Shown: positions 16,624-25,916, counted from the first letter of the stretch. The stretch: DNA of 64,000 bases from Candidatus Aminicenantes bacterium UBA6072 (GCA_002436105.1 DIXU01000006.1:1-64000), one strand, 5' to 3'. Program-made: numbers and translations. The notes: a model not told the origin generated them from the sequence alone.

Positions 16624-18285
16624 ATGAAAACCCGCACCTGGATCATAATCATCGCGCTGTTCCTGGCCCTGGCGCCGGCGGCGCCGGCCTGCACCAACTA
16701 CCTGGTCAGCAAGGGCGCCTCAACCGACCGCTCGACCATGATCACCTACTCGGCCGACTCGCACGCCCTCTACGGCGACCTGAATTTCATCCCCGCCGGC
16801 GAGCACATCGAGGGGACCTGGATCGACGTTTTCGACGGCGACAGCGGCAAGTACCTGGGAAAGATCCGCCAGGCACGCCGCACCTGGCAGGTGGTCGGGC
16901 TGATCAACGAACACCAGCTGGCGCTGGGCGAGACCACCTTCGGCGGCCGCGAGGAACTGATGGACCCCAAGGCGGTGGTCGACTACGGCAGCCTGATGAA
17001 CCTGGCGCTGCAGCGCGCCCGCACCGCCCGCGAGGCCCTGAAGGTCATGACCGAATTGGTCGAGGAGTACGGCTACGCTTCGAGCGGCGAATCCTTTTCC
17101 GTCTCCGACCCCGACGAGGTGTGGATCCTGGAGATGATCTCCAAGGGGCCCGAGCGCAAGGGCGCCGTCTGGGTGGCGCGCCAGGTCCCCGACGGCTACG
17201 TCTGCGGCCACGCCAACCAGGCGCGCATCCACCGCTTCCCCCTGCAGAAGGCCAACAACTTTTCCGACAAGCGGCAGACGACCTTCCACTCCGTCGACGT
17301 CGTCTCCTTCGCCCGCGAGAAGGGGTATTTCAACGGCGCCGACAACGAGTTCAGCTTTGCCGACGCCTACTGCCCGCCTGACTTCGGCGGCCGGCGCTTC
17401 TGCGACGCCCGCGTCTGGCAGTTCTTCCGCCGCATCACCCCCGATTCCAGGCAAATGGACGCCTACCAGGACTGGGCCCTGGGCATCCAACCCGATGCCG
17501 AGCCCATGCCACTGTTCATCAAGCCCGACAGGAAACTGTCGCTGCGCGACGTCATGGAGCTGATGCGCGACCACTACGAGGGGAGCGAGATGGACATGAA
17601 CCACGACATCGGCGCCGGCCCCTTCGTCCTGCCCTACCGCTGGCGGCCCATGACCTGGAAAATCGACAAGGACGCCAAGGAAAGCTACTTCTTCGAGCGC
17701 GCCACCTCCACCCAGCAGACCGCGTACTCCTTTGTCGCCCAGTCGCGCTCGTGGCTGCCCGGCCCCATCGGCGGCATCTTCTGGGTGGGCATGGACGACA
17801 CCTTCAGCACCGTCTACGCCCCCATGTATTGCGGCATCCGCCAGGTGCCGCCCAGCTACGCCAGGGGGACCGGCGACTTCGACCGGTTCAGCTGGGATTC
17901 CGCCTTCTGGGTGTTCAACTTCGTTTCCAACTACGCCTATTCGCGCTACGCCGACATGATCCAGGATATCCAGGCCGTGCAGCGCGAGATCGAGGGCAGG
18001 TACCTCGCCGTGCAGCCCGAGCTCGAGGCGGCGGTGCTGGAGCTCTACAAGCGCTCGCCCGAGCTGGCCCGCGACCGCCTCACCGCCTACAGCGTGAGCG
18101 AGGGCGAGGCGCTGGTCAAGCGCTGGAAGAAGCTGGGCGAGTTCCTGATCTGGAAATACCTCGACGGCAACGTGCGCGACAGCCAGGGCAAGGTCACCCA
18201 CCCGCCGTATCCCAGGGAGTGGTACGAGCGCATCATCAAGGAGACCGGGGACAGGTTCAAGGTGCCCGAAGAAAAGAAAGAATAG
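16624..18285 (+). CDS. Secreted C69 family dipeptidase (peptidase U34)
   Basis: This 553-residue protein has a signal peptide whose cleavage exposes Cys23 (CTNYLV), the N-terminal nucleophile of the Ntn-hydrolase family C69. Further family segments include SYSADSH-like sequence near 40, ESFSVSDPDEVW near 157 and EMISKG. Members cleave dipeptides; the signal peptide suggests the periplasm. The AGGAGG at about 16609 is close enough to support ATG 16624. It stands alone between two repeat-bearing spacers. Confidence 0.92.
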   Translation: MKTRTWIIIIALFLALAPAAPACTNYLVSKGASTDRSTMITYSADSHALYGDLNFIPAGEHIEGTWIDVFDGDSGKYLGKIRQARRTWQVVGLINEHQLALGETTFGGREELMDPKAVVDYGSLMNLALQRARTAREALKVMTELVEEYGYASSGESFSVSDPDEVWILEMISKGPERKGAVWVARQVPDGYVCGHANQARIHRFPLQKANNFSDKRQTTFHSVDVVSFAREKGYFNGADNEFSFADAYCPPDFGGRRFCDARVWQFFRRITPDSRQMDAYQDWALGIQPDAEPMPLFIKPDRKLSLRDVMELMRDHYEGSEMDMNHDIGAGPFVLPYRWRPMTWKIDKDAKESYFFERATSTQQTAYSFVAQSRSWLPGPIGGIFWVGMDDTFSTVYAPMYCGIRQVPPSYARGTGDFDRFSWDSAFWVFNFVSNYAYSRYADMIQDIQAVQREIEGRYLAVQPELEAAVLELYKRSPELARDRLTAYSVSEGEALVKRWKKLGEFLIWKYLDGNVRDSQGKVTHPPYPREWYERIIKETGDRFKVPEEKKE

Positions 18286-18299
18286 AAAATGGTAGACGG

Positions 18300-18398
18300 G
18301 TTGAAGGGTTGAAGAGTTGACGGGTCAAGAAAAAACCTTTGGGTAACTTCAGGGTTCTTGCCCCTTCTACCCTTCTACCCTTTCACCCTTCTACGAGT
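18300..18398. repeat. Octamer tandem-repeat spacer
   Basis: Between two convergent genes lie two short arrays of 8-base units: GGGTTGAA-like units at about 18299-18328 and CCCTTCTA-like units at about 18361-18392. The second array is roughly the reverse complement of the first (TAGAAGGG versus TTGAAGGG), so they can pair into a long imperfect hairpin, possibly a two-way terminator. Confidence 0.5.
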
Positions 18399-18400
18399 CG

Positions 18401-19729
18401 CTACTGAAACTTTTTAAAAAAGCCCAAGCCAAACAGCAACTTGCCGGGCAGTTCCTGTTCCGGTTCCAGGCAGATGTCCTTCTTCCAGCCGAGGTAGGGC
18501 CGCCATTCGACCGTCCGGCCGCCGGCTGCCGACAGGCGCAGGTCGAGGCGCAGGCGATTGGAGTCAACCTCGCCCTTCAACTCGGAGAACACCTTCACGG
18601 CGCGCCCCTTGCAGATGCCCAGGCCGAGCCGGCCGCCGGCAGTGAACCCGCGCTTGAAATCGTAGCCCGCCATGACTTCATAGCGGACGTCGCGCTCCAG
18701 CACGTCGAAATCGGGCTGGTTGCGCAGCGCCAGGCCGGTGAACAGGCTGGCCGCGAACGGCCGGTCGTCGTCGACGGGCAGGTCCAGCCGGTAGCGCGCC
18801 ACCCAGGCGCCGAACAGCCCGCGGGCAAAGCGCCGCTCGTAGTCGAGGCCGATGTCGTAGATCATCTTCCAGGGCCAGAACTGGGCGAAGAAAGCGTCGC
18901 CGTTCAGGATCGGCGCCGCGAACTCGATCGCCAGGGCGACGCGGCGCGCTTCGTTCCTGAAAAATTCCATCGTGAACCTTCCCCCGACCTCCAGCTTGAG
19001 CAGGTCGTCGAAGGGCGAGGCGCCGACCAGAACGCTGATGGTGTCAAGGAAGGCGTCGCCGCCATCCCCCGAGCGCAGGCGCAGGCCGAGGTAGGAGATG
19101 GCGGGAAACTCGTAATGGCGGACGTTGCGGAAAAACAGGTCGAGCGAGCGGTTGAGAGCCAGCGAAAAGCCCGCCTCGTGGTAGAGGCGGCGGAAGTTCA
19201 CCAGTTTCAGCTGCGCCTCCAGGGAAAGCTCGGGGAACAGGAAACCGCGCCACTCACCGCCGGCCGTCGCCAGCTGGCGGTAGCCGGCGCTGCCGCCGAT
19301 GAAGGCGCCGGCGCCCAGGGCCAGCGTGAGGCCTCCGCGCTCCAGGACGGCCCGGCCCAGCAGTTCGTTCAGGTTCCATACATAAGGGGTGTCGCGCGCC
19401 GTACCGTGGCGGCAGAAGTGGTTCAGGCGCAGCTCGAGGACCAGTTGCCGGCCAAGCTCCCGCCGCACGCCGGCGTCGACCCAGTAGTCGATGGCGCCCT
19501 GCAGTCGACCGTTCATGCGCGAGTGGTACTGCACTTCGGCGAACAGGCCGCCCTTCCGGATCGGGAAATCGAAGCGGAAACGCGGGCGGTAATAGCGTCG
19601 CTCCAGCGAGTCCAGGCCGTACTCCACCGCCAGGGTGGCCCGGCTTTCCTCTTTTTTCGTCGCCTCGGCCCGCGCCACTTCGGGCAGCAGGATGAAGGCG
19701 ACCATGAATAGCGGCAGAAACTTTTTCAA
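18401..19729 (-). CDS. Putative outer-membrane beta-barrel protein
   Basis: This 442-residue protein has a clear signal peptide (about 1-22) and then alternating hydrophobic/polar strands with many aromatic residues (LAVEYGLD, YRPRFRFDFP, LFAEVQYHSR, LVLELRLNHF and so on), ending in GFFKKFQ with a terminal aromatic residue but one. This pattern suggests a barrel of 16-18 strands. I recognise no family. It lies convergent to the C69 dipeptidase. It could be a transporter or porin-like protein; nothing in the sequence shows a substrate. Confidence 0.6.
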   Translation of the reverse strand: MKKFLPLFMVAFILLPEVARAEATKKEESRATLAVEYGLDSLERRYYRPRFRFDFPIRKGGLFAEVQYHSRMNGRLQGAIDYWVDAGVRRELGRQLVLELRLNHFCRHGTARDTPYVWNLNELLGRAVLERGGLTLALGAGAFIGGSAGYRQLATAGGEWRGFLFPELSLEAQLKLVNFRRLYHEAGFSLALNRSLDLFFRNVRHYEFPAISYLGLRLRSGDGGDAFLDTISVLVGASPFDDLLKLEVGGRFTMEFFRNEARRVALAIEFAAPILNGDAFFAQFWPWKMIYDIGLDYERRFARGLFGAWVARYRLDLPVDDDRPFAASLFTGLALRNQPDFDVLERDVRYEVMAGYDFKRGFTAGGRLGLGICKGRAVKVFSELKGEVDSNRLRLDLRLSAAGGRTVEWRPYLGWKKDICLEPEQELPGKLLFGLGFFKKFQ

Positions 19730-19789
19730 GCTGTATTTGCGCTGTACGGCAACGGCGACCGGCGAAGCATTTCGGCTGATTGCAGCTGC

Positions 19790-19815
19790 CGTCTGCCGTA
19801 AACCGTCAAACGTAA
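19790..19815. repeat. Short CCGTAAA heptad array
   Basis: Three imperfect heptamers, CCGTAAA, CCGTCAA and ACGTAAA, lie in the spacer between two minus-strand genes. They are the same unit as in islands A, B and C. Confidence 0.5.
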
Positions 19816-19831
19816 ACCAAGCTCCTTTTAA

Positions 19832-21937
19832 TTACAGCAACCCCCTCTTCTTCAACAGCGGCTCGACCCTGGGCTCGCGGCCGCGGAAGCGCTTGTAAAG
19901 CGTCATGGCGTCCTCGGTGCCCAGCCGGGCCAGGATGTGCCTGCGGAACGAGGCGGCGGTCTTCCGGTCGAACAGCGAGGTTTCCTTGAAAGCCTCGAAA
20001 GCGTCGCAGTCCAGGACCTCGGACCACATGTAGCTGTAATAGCCGGCTTCATAGCCGCCGTGGATGTGGGTGAAATAGGTGGAGCCCCAGCGGGGGAGGA
20101 TCTCGGGGATCAGGCCGATCCCGTCCATGACCTTTTTCCCGAAGCGGGTGACGTTGACGTTGAGTGCGCTCTCCAGCTGGTGCCAGGCCATGTCAAGGAA
20201 ACAGGAGGCCAGGAACTCCACCGTCTCGAAGCCCTGGTTGAACAGGCTGCTGTTCCTGAGCTTTTCCACCAGCGCCGCGGGGATGACCTCGCCGGTCTGG
20301 TAGTGCCGGGCATAGAGCTTGAGCATTTCGGGTTCCAGCACCCAGTGCTCCATGATCTGCGAAGGCAGCTCCACCGAATCCTGGGGGGCGAAGTTGGAGC
20401 GGTAGCGGCTGTCGGTAAACAGGGTATTCAGGGCGTGCCCGAACTCATGGAAGGAGGTCAGGGCCTCATCGATGCTCAACAGCGACGGCGTCCCCGCCGT
20501 CGGCTTGGTGAAGTTGCCGACCAGGGTGGCGAAGGGGATGACACGCTGGCCATCCTTGTAGAACGTGCCGCGGAAGGCCCCGGACCAGGCGCCGCCCTGC
20601 TTGTTCTCGCGGGGAAAGAAATCCATGTACAGGATCCCCAGCAGGGTGCCGTCGGCATCGCGGACCTCGCTCACCCGGACGTCGGGGTCGTAGACCGGGA
20701 TGTCCTTGCGCTCGACGAATTTCAGCCCCCAGAGCTTTTCGGCCAGGGTGAACATGCCCTGCTGCACGTTCTCCAGCTTGAAATAAGGGCGCAGCTCCGA
20801 GTCGTCCAGGTCGTACCTGGCCTTGCGCAGCTTCTCGGCATAGTACCACCAGTCCCATGGCTGCAGCGCGAAGCCTCCCTTTTCCTCGTCGATGAGCTTC
20901 TGCAGCTCGGCGGCCTCGGCCCCGGCCTGGGCCAGGGCCGGTTTCCAGAGACGAACCAGGAACTCGTTCACCGCCGCCGGGGTCTTGGCCATGCGCGGCT
21001 CGAGGTAGAAGTCGGCGGGCGTCCTGTAGCCCAGCAGGCGGTAGCGCTCCTCGCGCAGCACCAGCAGTTTCTGCAGGACGGTTTTGTTGTCATTGTCGTT
21101 GTCGCGGTCACCGCGCATGAACCAGCGGGTATACAGGGCTTCGCGCAGGTCGCGCTTCGGCGAGTATTGCAGGAAGGGGATCCAACTGGTCTTCTGGGCG
21201 GTGAACACCCACTTGCCAGCCAGGTCCATGGCCTTGGCCGTTTCGGCCGCTTCGGCGATGACGCCGTCGGGCAGACCGGCCAGGTCTCCCTTGTCGGCAA
21301 GGACGATGAACGACGAGTTGGTCTCGGCCAGGACGTTGTCGCTGAACTTCAGGGCCAGCAGCGAGTGTTCCTTGTTGATCTCGCGCAGGCGTTCCTTCTG
21401 CTTCTCGTCCAGCAGGGCGCCGCTGCGCACGAACCCGCGGTACGTGTTCTCCAGCAGGTAGCGCTGCACCGGGTCGAGCTTCAGCTTCGCCCGACGGTCA
21501 TGCACCGCTTTGACGCGGGCAAAAAGCCTTTCGTTGAGGGAAATGTTGTCGCTGTGCGTGGAAAGCAGCGGCGCCAGCTCGTTGGCCAGGTCCTGCATCG
21601 GCTGGCTGGTGGCCGCGCTCAACAGGGAGTAGAAGACGGCGGTCACCTCGCCGAGCAGCTGCCCGGACATGTCCAGGGCGACCACCGTGTTCTCGAACGT
21701 CGGCGCCTTGGGATTGGCGACGATGGCGTCAATCTCCGACTGGTGACGCCGGATCGCTTCCTGGACGGCGGGCAGGTAATGGCCGACCTGGATGCGGTCG
21801 AAGGGCGGGGTTTCGAAAGGCGTTCCATAGGGGCCGAGGAAAGGGTTGTCTCCGGCCGCCGCCAGCGGCAGGCACAGGGCGGCCAGCAGCAGCGCCGGGG
21901 CAATAAAATTCATCATGCTTTGTTTATCCAAGGGCAT
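19832..21937 (-). CDS. Secreted M3 family metallopeptidase (dipeptidyl carboxypeptidase/oligopeptidase A type)
   Basis: This 701-residue thimet-oligopeptidase-family enzyme has zinc motif HEFGHALN at about 497-504, with the third ligand in the following EHWVLEPEM region, and the conserved GYEAGYYSYMWSEV segment that shapes the substrate pocket. It has a signal peptide. The annotated ATG lies only two bases after AAGGAGG; ATG at residue 8 would give a cleaner signal peptide but is farther from the site. The enzyme removes di- or oligopeptides. A second M3-type enzyme (PepF) is at 39886. Confidence 0.93.
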   Translation of the reverse strand: MPLDKQSMMNFIAPALLLAALCLPLAAAGDNPFLGPYGTPFETPPFDRIQVGHYLPAVQEAIRRHQSEIDAIVANPKAPTFENTVVALDMSGQLLGEVTAVFYSLLSAATSQPMQDLANELAPLLSTHSDNISLNERLFARVKAVHDRRAKLKLDPVQRYLLENTYRGFVRSGALLDEKQKERLREINKEHSLLALKFSDNVLAETNSSFIVLADKGDLAGLPDGVIAEAAETAKAMDLAGKWVFTAQKTSWIPFLQYSPKRDLREALYTRWFMRGDRDNDNDNKTVLQKLLVLREERYRLLGYRTPADFYLEPRMAKTPAAVNEFLVRLWKPALAQAGAEAAELQKLIDEEKGGFALQPWDWWYYAEKLRKARYDLDDSELRPYFKLENVQQGMFTLAEKLWGLKFVERKDIPVYDPDVRVSEVRDADGTLLGILYMDFFPRENKQGGAWSGAFRGTFYKDGQRVIPFATLVGNFTKPTAGTPSLLSIDEALTSFHEFGHALNTLFTDSRYRSNFAPQDSVELPSQIMEHWVLEPEMLKLYARHYQTGEVIPAALVEKLRNSSLFNQGFETVEFLASCFLDMAWHQLESALNVNVTRFGKKVMDGIGLIPEILPRWGSTYFTHIHGGYEAGYYSYMWSEVLDCDAFEAFKETSLFDRKTAASFRRHILARLGTEDAMTLYKRFRGREPRVEPLLKKRGLL

Positions 21938-22076
21938 ATCCTCCTTATGAATTTTCGGTAATTCCTATTATACGTTCAAAAGCTCCCTTTTTGCCAGGGG
22001 CGGGATCTTTTTGTCAACTTGACAGGAACGGCGTTCCCGGAGGATAATAGGCTGCGGAAAATCGAGCGGAGGGGCC

Positions 22077-22661
22077 ATGAAGGCAGTTTTTTTCAAGGGT
22101 TCGCCCCCGGCGGGGCGCGACCCGCTCAGCAACCGGGCGGCGGCGGCGGTGTCGGCCGTGCTCAAGTCCAGGGGCTGGGAAACGAAGGCGTTCCCGCTGG
22201 CGGCGATGGACATCAAGGCCTGCCGCGGCTGCTTTACCTGCTGGACGCGGACTCCGGGGCACTGCGTCATCCGCGACGACGACCAGGAATCGATCCTGCG
22301 CGCCTGGGCCGGAGCCGAGCGCATCATCCTGCTGACACCGGTCACCTTCGGCGGCTACGCTCCGGAGCTGAAGAAGGCACTGGACCGCGTCCTCCCCATC
22401 CTGCTGCCTTTTTTCATCCGCATCCAGGGCGAGACCCATCATCCCCAGCGCTACCCGCTGCCGCGCCGCCTGCTGGCCGTCGGCACGCTGAAGCAGGAGG
22501 ACGCCGAAAGCGAGGGCGCCTTCCGCCGGCTGGTCGGCCGCAACGCCCTGAACATGGGCGACGTCGAGGCGACGACGCTGGTGTTCAGCGGCGACGCCTC
22601 CCTGGCCGAGATGGAAAGGCGACTCGGCCAGGAGCCGTTCTTCGGCGCGGAGGCCTCATGA
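22077..22661 (+). CDS. Flavodoxin-fold iron-sulfur flavoprotein-like oxidoreductase
   Basis: This 194-residue protein of the NADPH-dependent FMN reductase superfamily opens with KAVFFKGSPPAGRDPLSN, an FMN phosphate-binding loop. It carries three cysteines in CRGCFTCWTRTPGHC (about 49-63), a spacing seen in iron-sulfur flavoproteins, followed by the TPVTFGGY flavin-contact segment. It is translationally coupled (ATGA overlap) to a second flavodoxin-like gene. The electron partner is unknown. Confidence 0.82.
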   Translation: MKAVFFKGSPPAGRDPLSNRAAAAVSAVLKSRGWETKAFPLAAMDIKACRGCFTCWTRTPGHCVIRDDDQESILRAWAGAERIILLTPVTFGGYAPELKKALDRVLPILLPFFIRIQGETHHPQRYPLPRRLLAVGTLKQEDAESEGAFRRLVGRNALNMGDVEATTLVFSGDASLAEMERRLGQEPFFGAEAS

Positions 22662-23344
22662 GCAGCCGCAAGGTCCTGTTGCTGGTCGCCAGCCCGCGCG
22701 GGGCGGCCAGCACATCCAGGTCGCTGGGGGAGCATCTCCTCGCCGGGCTGGAGGAGCGCGGCATGGCGCTGAAGACGCTGCAGCTGTATCCCGCGCTCGG
22801 CGATGAGAGGAAAATGTCCGAACTTCTGGCCGCCATCGAATTGTGCGACCTGCTCGTGCTGGCCTTTCCCCTGTACGTCGACCAGCTCCCGGCGCCGCTC
22901 ATCGACCTGCTGCGCCAGGTCGCCGAGCGCCGGAATGGCCAGGCCCGGACAGGACAGGCCCTGGCGGCGATCGTCAACTGCGGCTTCCCCGAGACGGCCC
23001 ACTGCCGCCCGGCCGCCGACATCGTCCGCCTCTTCGCCGTTCAGGCGGATTTCCGCTTCCTGGGCTGCCTGGCGACCGGCATGGGCGGCGCCATCGGCAA
23101 CCGCTCCCTTGCCAAAGCCGGCGCGATCGTCCGCCACCAGCGCAAGGCGCTGGACAGGGCCGCCGCCTTCCTCTGCGAAAGCAGGGAGATCCCCGCCGAC
23201 GTCGTCGCGCTCATGGGCCGGGCGATGATGCCGCGCTGGTTCTACAATTTCGTCGCCGACCGCGGCTGGAAAAAGGCGGCCAGAAAGTACGGCAGTTCCG
23301 CCAAACTGTTCGACCGGCCCTACGCCGGCAGCGAAGGTGCCTAG
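22658..23344 (+). CDS. Flavodoxin-fold NAD(P)H-dependent oxidoreductase
   Basis: This 228-residue flavodoxin-like protein has an N-terminal phosphate loop LVASPRGAASTS and the FPLYVDQLPAPL flavin-ring contact. Unlike its upstream partner it lacks the cysteine cluster. It starts at ATG 22658, overlapping the upstream stop. The two probably form a two-protein redox unit. The nearest gene downstream is convergent (the HPr-kinase-like protein). Confidence 0.78.
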   Translation: MSSRKVLLLVASPRGAASTSRSLGEHLLAGLEERGMALKTLQLYPALGDERKMSELLAAIELCDLLVLAFPLYVDQLPAPLIDLLRQVAERRNGQARTGQALAAIVNCGFPETAHCRPAADIVRLFAVQADFRFLGCLATGMGGAIGNRSLAKAGAIVRHQRKALDRAAAFLCESREIPADVVALMGRAMMPRWFYNFVADRGWKKAARKYGSSAKLFDRPYAGSEGA

Positions 23345-23443
23345 CTCATCGGGCCGCGATCAGTCCCTGCCACAATGACCGCCTCCGGGCCCGACGCCAA
23401 CAGGGAGATTCTGAAAAAAGATCCACACTAAGGTTCGGTGCGC

Positions 23444-24385
23444 TCAGATCCTCTTCCTGATGAAATCCCGGATGAAATCGATTGCCGCGCTGTCGGGGGT
23501 GAAGCGGAACTCATGGCAGGGCACCGTGGAACAAACCCGCCTGGAGAAGGCGATGATGGCGGCCGCCGTGTCGGGTTCGTACCAGGGAATGGAGATCATC
23601 GGCAGCATGCGGTCGGCGGCCGCGACGGCATCCATTTCCTCACAGCGGCTTTCTCTCCCGTGCTTCAGGAAAAAGATCCCTCCCAGGGGCGCGCCGCCGT
23701 TCCGGGCGATGCCGGCCGTCCCCGCCCAGGGAGTGCCGAACGCGATCATCTCCTTTCCGATCTTGCGCACGATCATCCGTTCGTCGCTGAGCACTTTTCC
23801 TGTCCTGGATTTGACCAGCAGCTCGGAGATCGTGCTCTTGCCGGCACCCGACACGCCGGCGAACAGATAGGCCTTTCCCTTATGGATCCAACCGGCCGCA
23901 TGGGTCAGCATTCCTTTGCGCCGGGCGAAATAGTGCATCAGCAGCAGCTGGTCAAGGGGGTAGGCCAGCGGCAGGTCGATCGCCATGCGGCCACGGGCAT
24001 CGGGCAAACCGAACCGGCAATACAGGTCGACCCGCCTGCCCCCCGGTTTGAAGCGCGCGACCCACAACGGCTCCTCGCTGCCCGGCCGGGCCAGGCACAG
24101 CCAATAGCCCGATGGATCCCGGAACAGTACCCAGGAATCCCGGGTATCGAAAATTCGCTCCGCATGCTGCAGCGAGGGCCAGCCGTCACCGAGCAGGCGG
24201 ACCGACATCCGTTCCCCCGGCGTTGTCGCGGCGCGGTCCTGCAGGAACGGCCGGTACAGGGGACTGGCGATGCGCAGCGTCGCAGAAACAGGGGCAACGA
24301 CTCGGATCGAGATGCCGCCGATGCCCAGGCCCCTGTTGCGGGGCAAACGCACTATGCCGCTCAGCTTCCCGGCGCCGAAGCGCAA
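23444..24385 (-). CDS. HPr-kinase-related protein of the RiPP cluster
   Basis: This protein of about 313 residues has a P-loop GVSGAGKST near residue 180 in the manner of HprK-type kinases and a following LSDERMIV acidic segment. Such HprK-related proteins occur in lasso-peptide and PqqD/radical SAM clusters (for example the SynChlorMet cassettes), where some phosphorylate the peptide. The start is uncertain: TTG 24385 overlaps the precursor gene by 25 bases; GTG 24352 is an alternative, and neither has a good ribosome site. It is the last gene of the five-gene operon and probably modifies the precursor. Confidence 0.8.
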   Translation of the reverse strand: MRFGAGKLSGIVRLPRNRGLGIGGISIRVVAPVSATLRIASPLYRPFLQDRAATTPGERMSVRLLGDGWPSLQHAERIFDTRDSWVLFRDPSGYWLCLARPGSEEPLWVARFKPGGRRVDLYCRFGLPDARGRMAIDLPLAYPLDQLLLMHYFARRKGMLTHAAGWIHKGKAYLFAGVSGAGKSTISELLVKSRTGKVLSDERMIVRKIGKEMIAFGTPWAGTAGIARNGGAPLGGIFFLKHGRESRCEEMDAVAAADRMLPMISIPWYEPDTAAAIIAFSRRVCSTVPCHEFRFTPDSAAIDFIRDFIRKRI

Positions 24386-24543
24386 GCGTGGCTCACGCAG
24401 GGCTGGTTATAACTCACGCCGCTGCCGTCGGCCAGCTTGCAGCCGGTCCCCAGTGTCTGCATCCCGGGCGCAATGCTCACCACCCGCAGCATGGGCTTCT
24501 CATATTTCTTCCTGGCCGATCCGTTTCCGCTCCTCTTTTTCAT
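24361..24543 (-). CDS. RiPP precursor peptide (60 residues, three cysteines)
   Basis: This 60-residue peptide begins immediately after the radical SAM stop codon (TAG then ATG) and has its own GGAGG site inside that gene's end. The N-terminal leader is basic and contains YEKPML (14-19), like the YxxPxL leader motif recognised by PqqD-type domains. The core is Gly/Ser/Ala-rich with C35, C49 and C54. It has no signal peptide and no homology I recognise. Its position between the radical SAM and kinase genes, next to a PqqD gene, marks it as the substrate. Likely changes are Cys-based crosslinks or carbon-carbon bonds, plus phosphorylation. Confidence 0.75.
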   Translation of the reverse strand: MKKRSGNGSARKKYEKPMLRVVSIAPGMQTLGTGCKLADGSGVSYNQPCVSHACASAPGS

Positions 24544-25629
24544 CTATCCTCCATGGGCACTGGAATAAAGTTTTTCGAACCTGAGATGGCCGATGCGGCA
24601 CATGTATGCGGATGGAATGCTCTCGGAACCGTTCTCCATGGCGAAAAAACCCGGGCAATAACCGCAGAGAAGCTTCTTGTCGCAACCCCGGCAGGGCAGG
24701 CCGTCGGGAACCGCGACTTTCCTGAAGTCGTTGAAAGCCTGCTGCCACCCTTCTCGGAAACTGCTTGTGAGCAGGGAAAAACGGGCATTCCTCACCATCA
24801 GGCAGGGGTACACCCAGCCCTGGGGATCGACATGGAACGTGTTGAGCCCGGAGCCGCAGTTGTACAATCCATCCCCATCGCGGGAACCGCGAAACTGGTC
24901 CAGGAACTCGCGCCATTCACTCTCCCTGGCCGGGTCCGCCATTTCCAGATCCACCGCCCGCCCCGGCGGCACGCGCAGGGCGACCGGCCCGTTGTCGCCG
25001 CTCAACGTGGGGAAGATCTCCGGGTCGAAGCGGAACTTGACTCCCAGGCTGCGCGCCAGGTCCTCGATGGCCGGGAGATCGTCGTTGTTCAGCGTCATCA
25101 GCACGCTCTTGAGCCGGACACGGGTTCCCTGCGCCAGCAACGCCTCGATCGCCTGCCGGGTCTTCTGGAATGAGCCCGGGACGCCGGCGATGCGGTCGTG
25201 GACCGCGGCACTCGCGCCGTAGAGGCTGATCTCGACCAGGTAGGGCGGCAACTCGCGGAAGAGGTCGATGATGCCGGCGTTCGCCAGCGTGCCGTTGGTG
25301 AACACCGTGACCAGGAAGCCGCTCTCCTTGGCGTACCGGTAGATCCCGGGAAAATCCGAGCGCAGCAGCGGCTCGCCGCCGGTGAGCAGCAGGTAGAGGC
25401 AGCCCGCCTCCCTGACGGCGTCGATCGCCTGCCGCCATTGGCCGCCGGTCAACTCGCAAGAAGGCGCGGCTTCCTCCCGGGCGTAGCAATGGGCGCAGGC
25501 CAGGTTGCAGCGGTGGGTCAGGGCCAGGCTGCCGGTGAAGGGAACGCGCCGGTCGATCACCCGGCGGGACAAATCCCGCCAGAAGCGGTCGTCATCCATC
25601 CCGGTCGCCTGCTCGCAGCCCGGGATCAT
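24544..25629 (-). CDS. Radical SAM/SPASM peptide-modifying enzyme
   Basis: This 361-residue protein has the radical SAM cluster motif CX3CX2C at residues 41, 45 and 48, the TGGEPLL motif (about 99-105) and a C-terminal SPASM region with about eight more cysteines (YNCGSG, YPCLMV, CRGCDKKLLCGYC, YMCRIGH) for auxiliary [4Fe-4S] clusters. This architecture is that of PqqE-, AlbA- and sactipeptide-type maturases. The ATG overlaps the PqqD stop by four bases. It is predicted to act on the 60-residue peptide encoded immediately after it. Confidence 0.93.
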   Translation of the reverse strand: MIPGCEQATGMDDDRFWRDLSRRVIDRRVPFTGSLALTHRCNLACAHCYAREEAAPSCELTGGQWRQAIDAVREAGCLYLLLTGGEPLLRSDFPGIYRYAKESGFLVTVFTNGTLANAGIIDLFRELPPYLVEISLYGASAAVHDRIAGVPGSFQKTRQAIEALLAQGTRVRLKSVLMTLNNDDLPAIEDLARSLGVKFRFDPEIFPTLSGDNGPVALRVPPGRAVDLEMADPARESEWREFLDQFRGSRDGDGLYNCGSGLNTFHVDPQGWVYPCLMVRNARFSLLTSSFREGWQQAFNDFRKVAVPDGLPCRGCDKKLLCGYCPGFFAMENGSESIPSAYMCRIGHLRFEKLYSSAHGG

Positions 25630-25916
25630 GGCAGCGCTTCCACCAGGCTGTTCCGCAGCAGTTGCTCTACGAAATCGCTCGCGTCGGCGCCGGCCTGTTC
25701 GGACGCAACATCGAACTCGGCGATGATCTCATCCACGATCGCATCCAGGGTCCGTTCGCCGTCGAGGCGCCGCCAGATGAAGTCGCCGAGCGGGTTCATG
25801 ACGAAAATATCATTCATGTCCACCGGCGTGCCGCAGACCGGGATCAGGAAGGACTCGCCGGCGATCTCGCGCCCGGCGATCCCCTCCTTGCGGCGGTATC
25901 TGGCCTCCCGCTTCAT
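25626..25916 (-). CDS. PqqD-like RiPP recognition element
   Basis: This 96-residue protein has the PqqD pattern: an N-terminal beta-rich part with NDIFVMNPLGDFIWRRLDG (about 35-53), then a helical part (TLDAIVDEIIAEFDV and FVEQLLRNSL). Such proteins bind the leader of the precursor peptide and present it to the radical SAM enzyme. The start at 25916 overlaps the protease stop by four bases, and its stop overlaps the radical SAM start by four bases. The longer reading frame upstream is antisense to nothing useful and was not used. Confidence 0.88.
   Translation of the reverse strand: MKREARYRRKEGIAGREIAGESFLIPVCGTPVDMNDIFVMNPLGDFIWRRLDGERTLDAIVDEIIAEFDVASEQAGADASDFVEQLLRNSLVEALP

Noticed and set aside
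19937..21961. 674-codon plus-strand frame
   Set aside because: It is antisense to the M3 peptidase, whose zinc motif is intact.
23444..25916. Lasso-peptide cluster
   Set aside because: The leader motif and HprK-like gene fit, but there is no transglutaminase-like protease or asparagine-synthetase-like cyclase; a radical SAM/SPASM enzyme takes their place.
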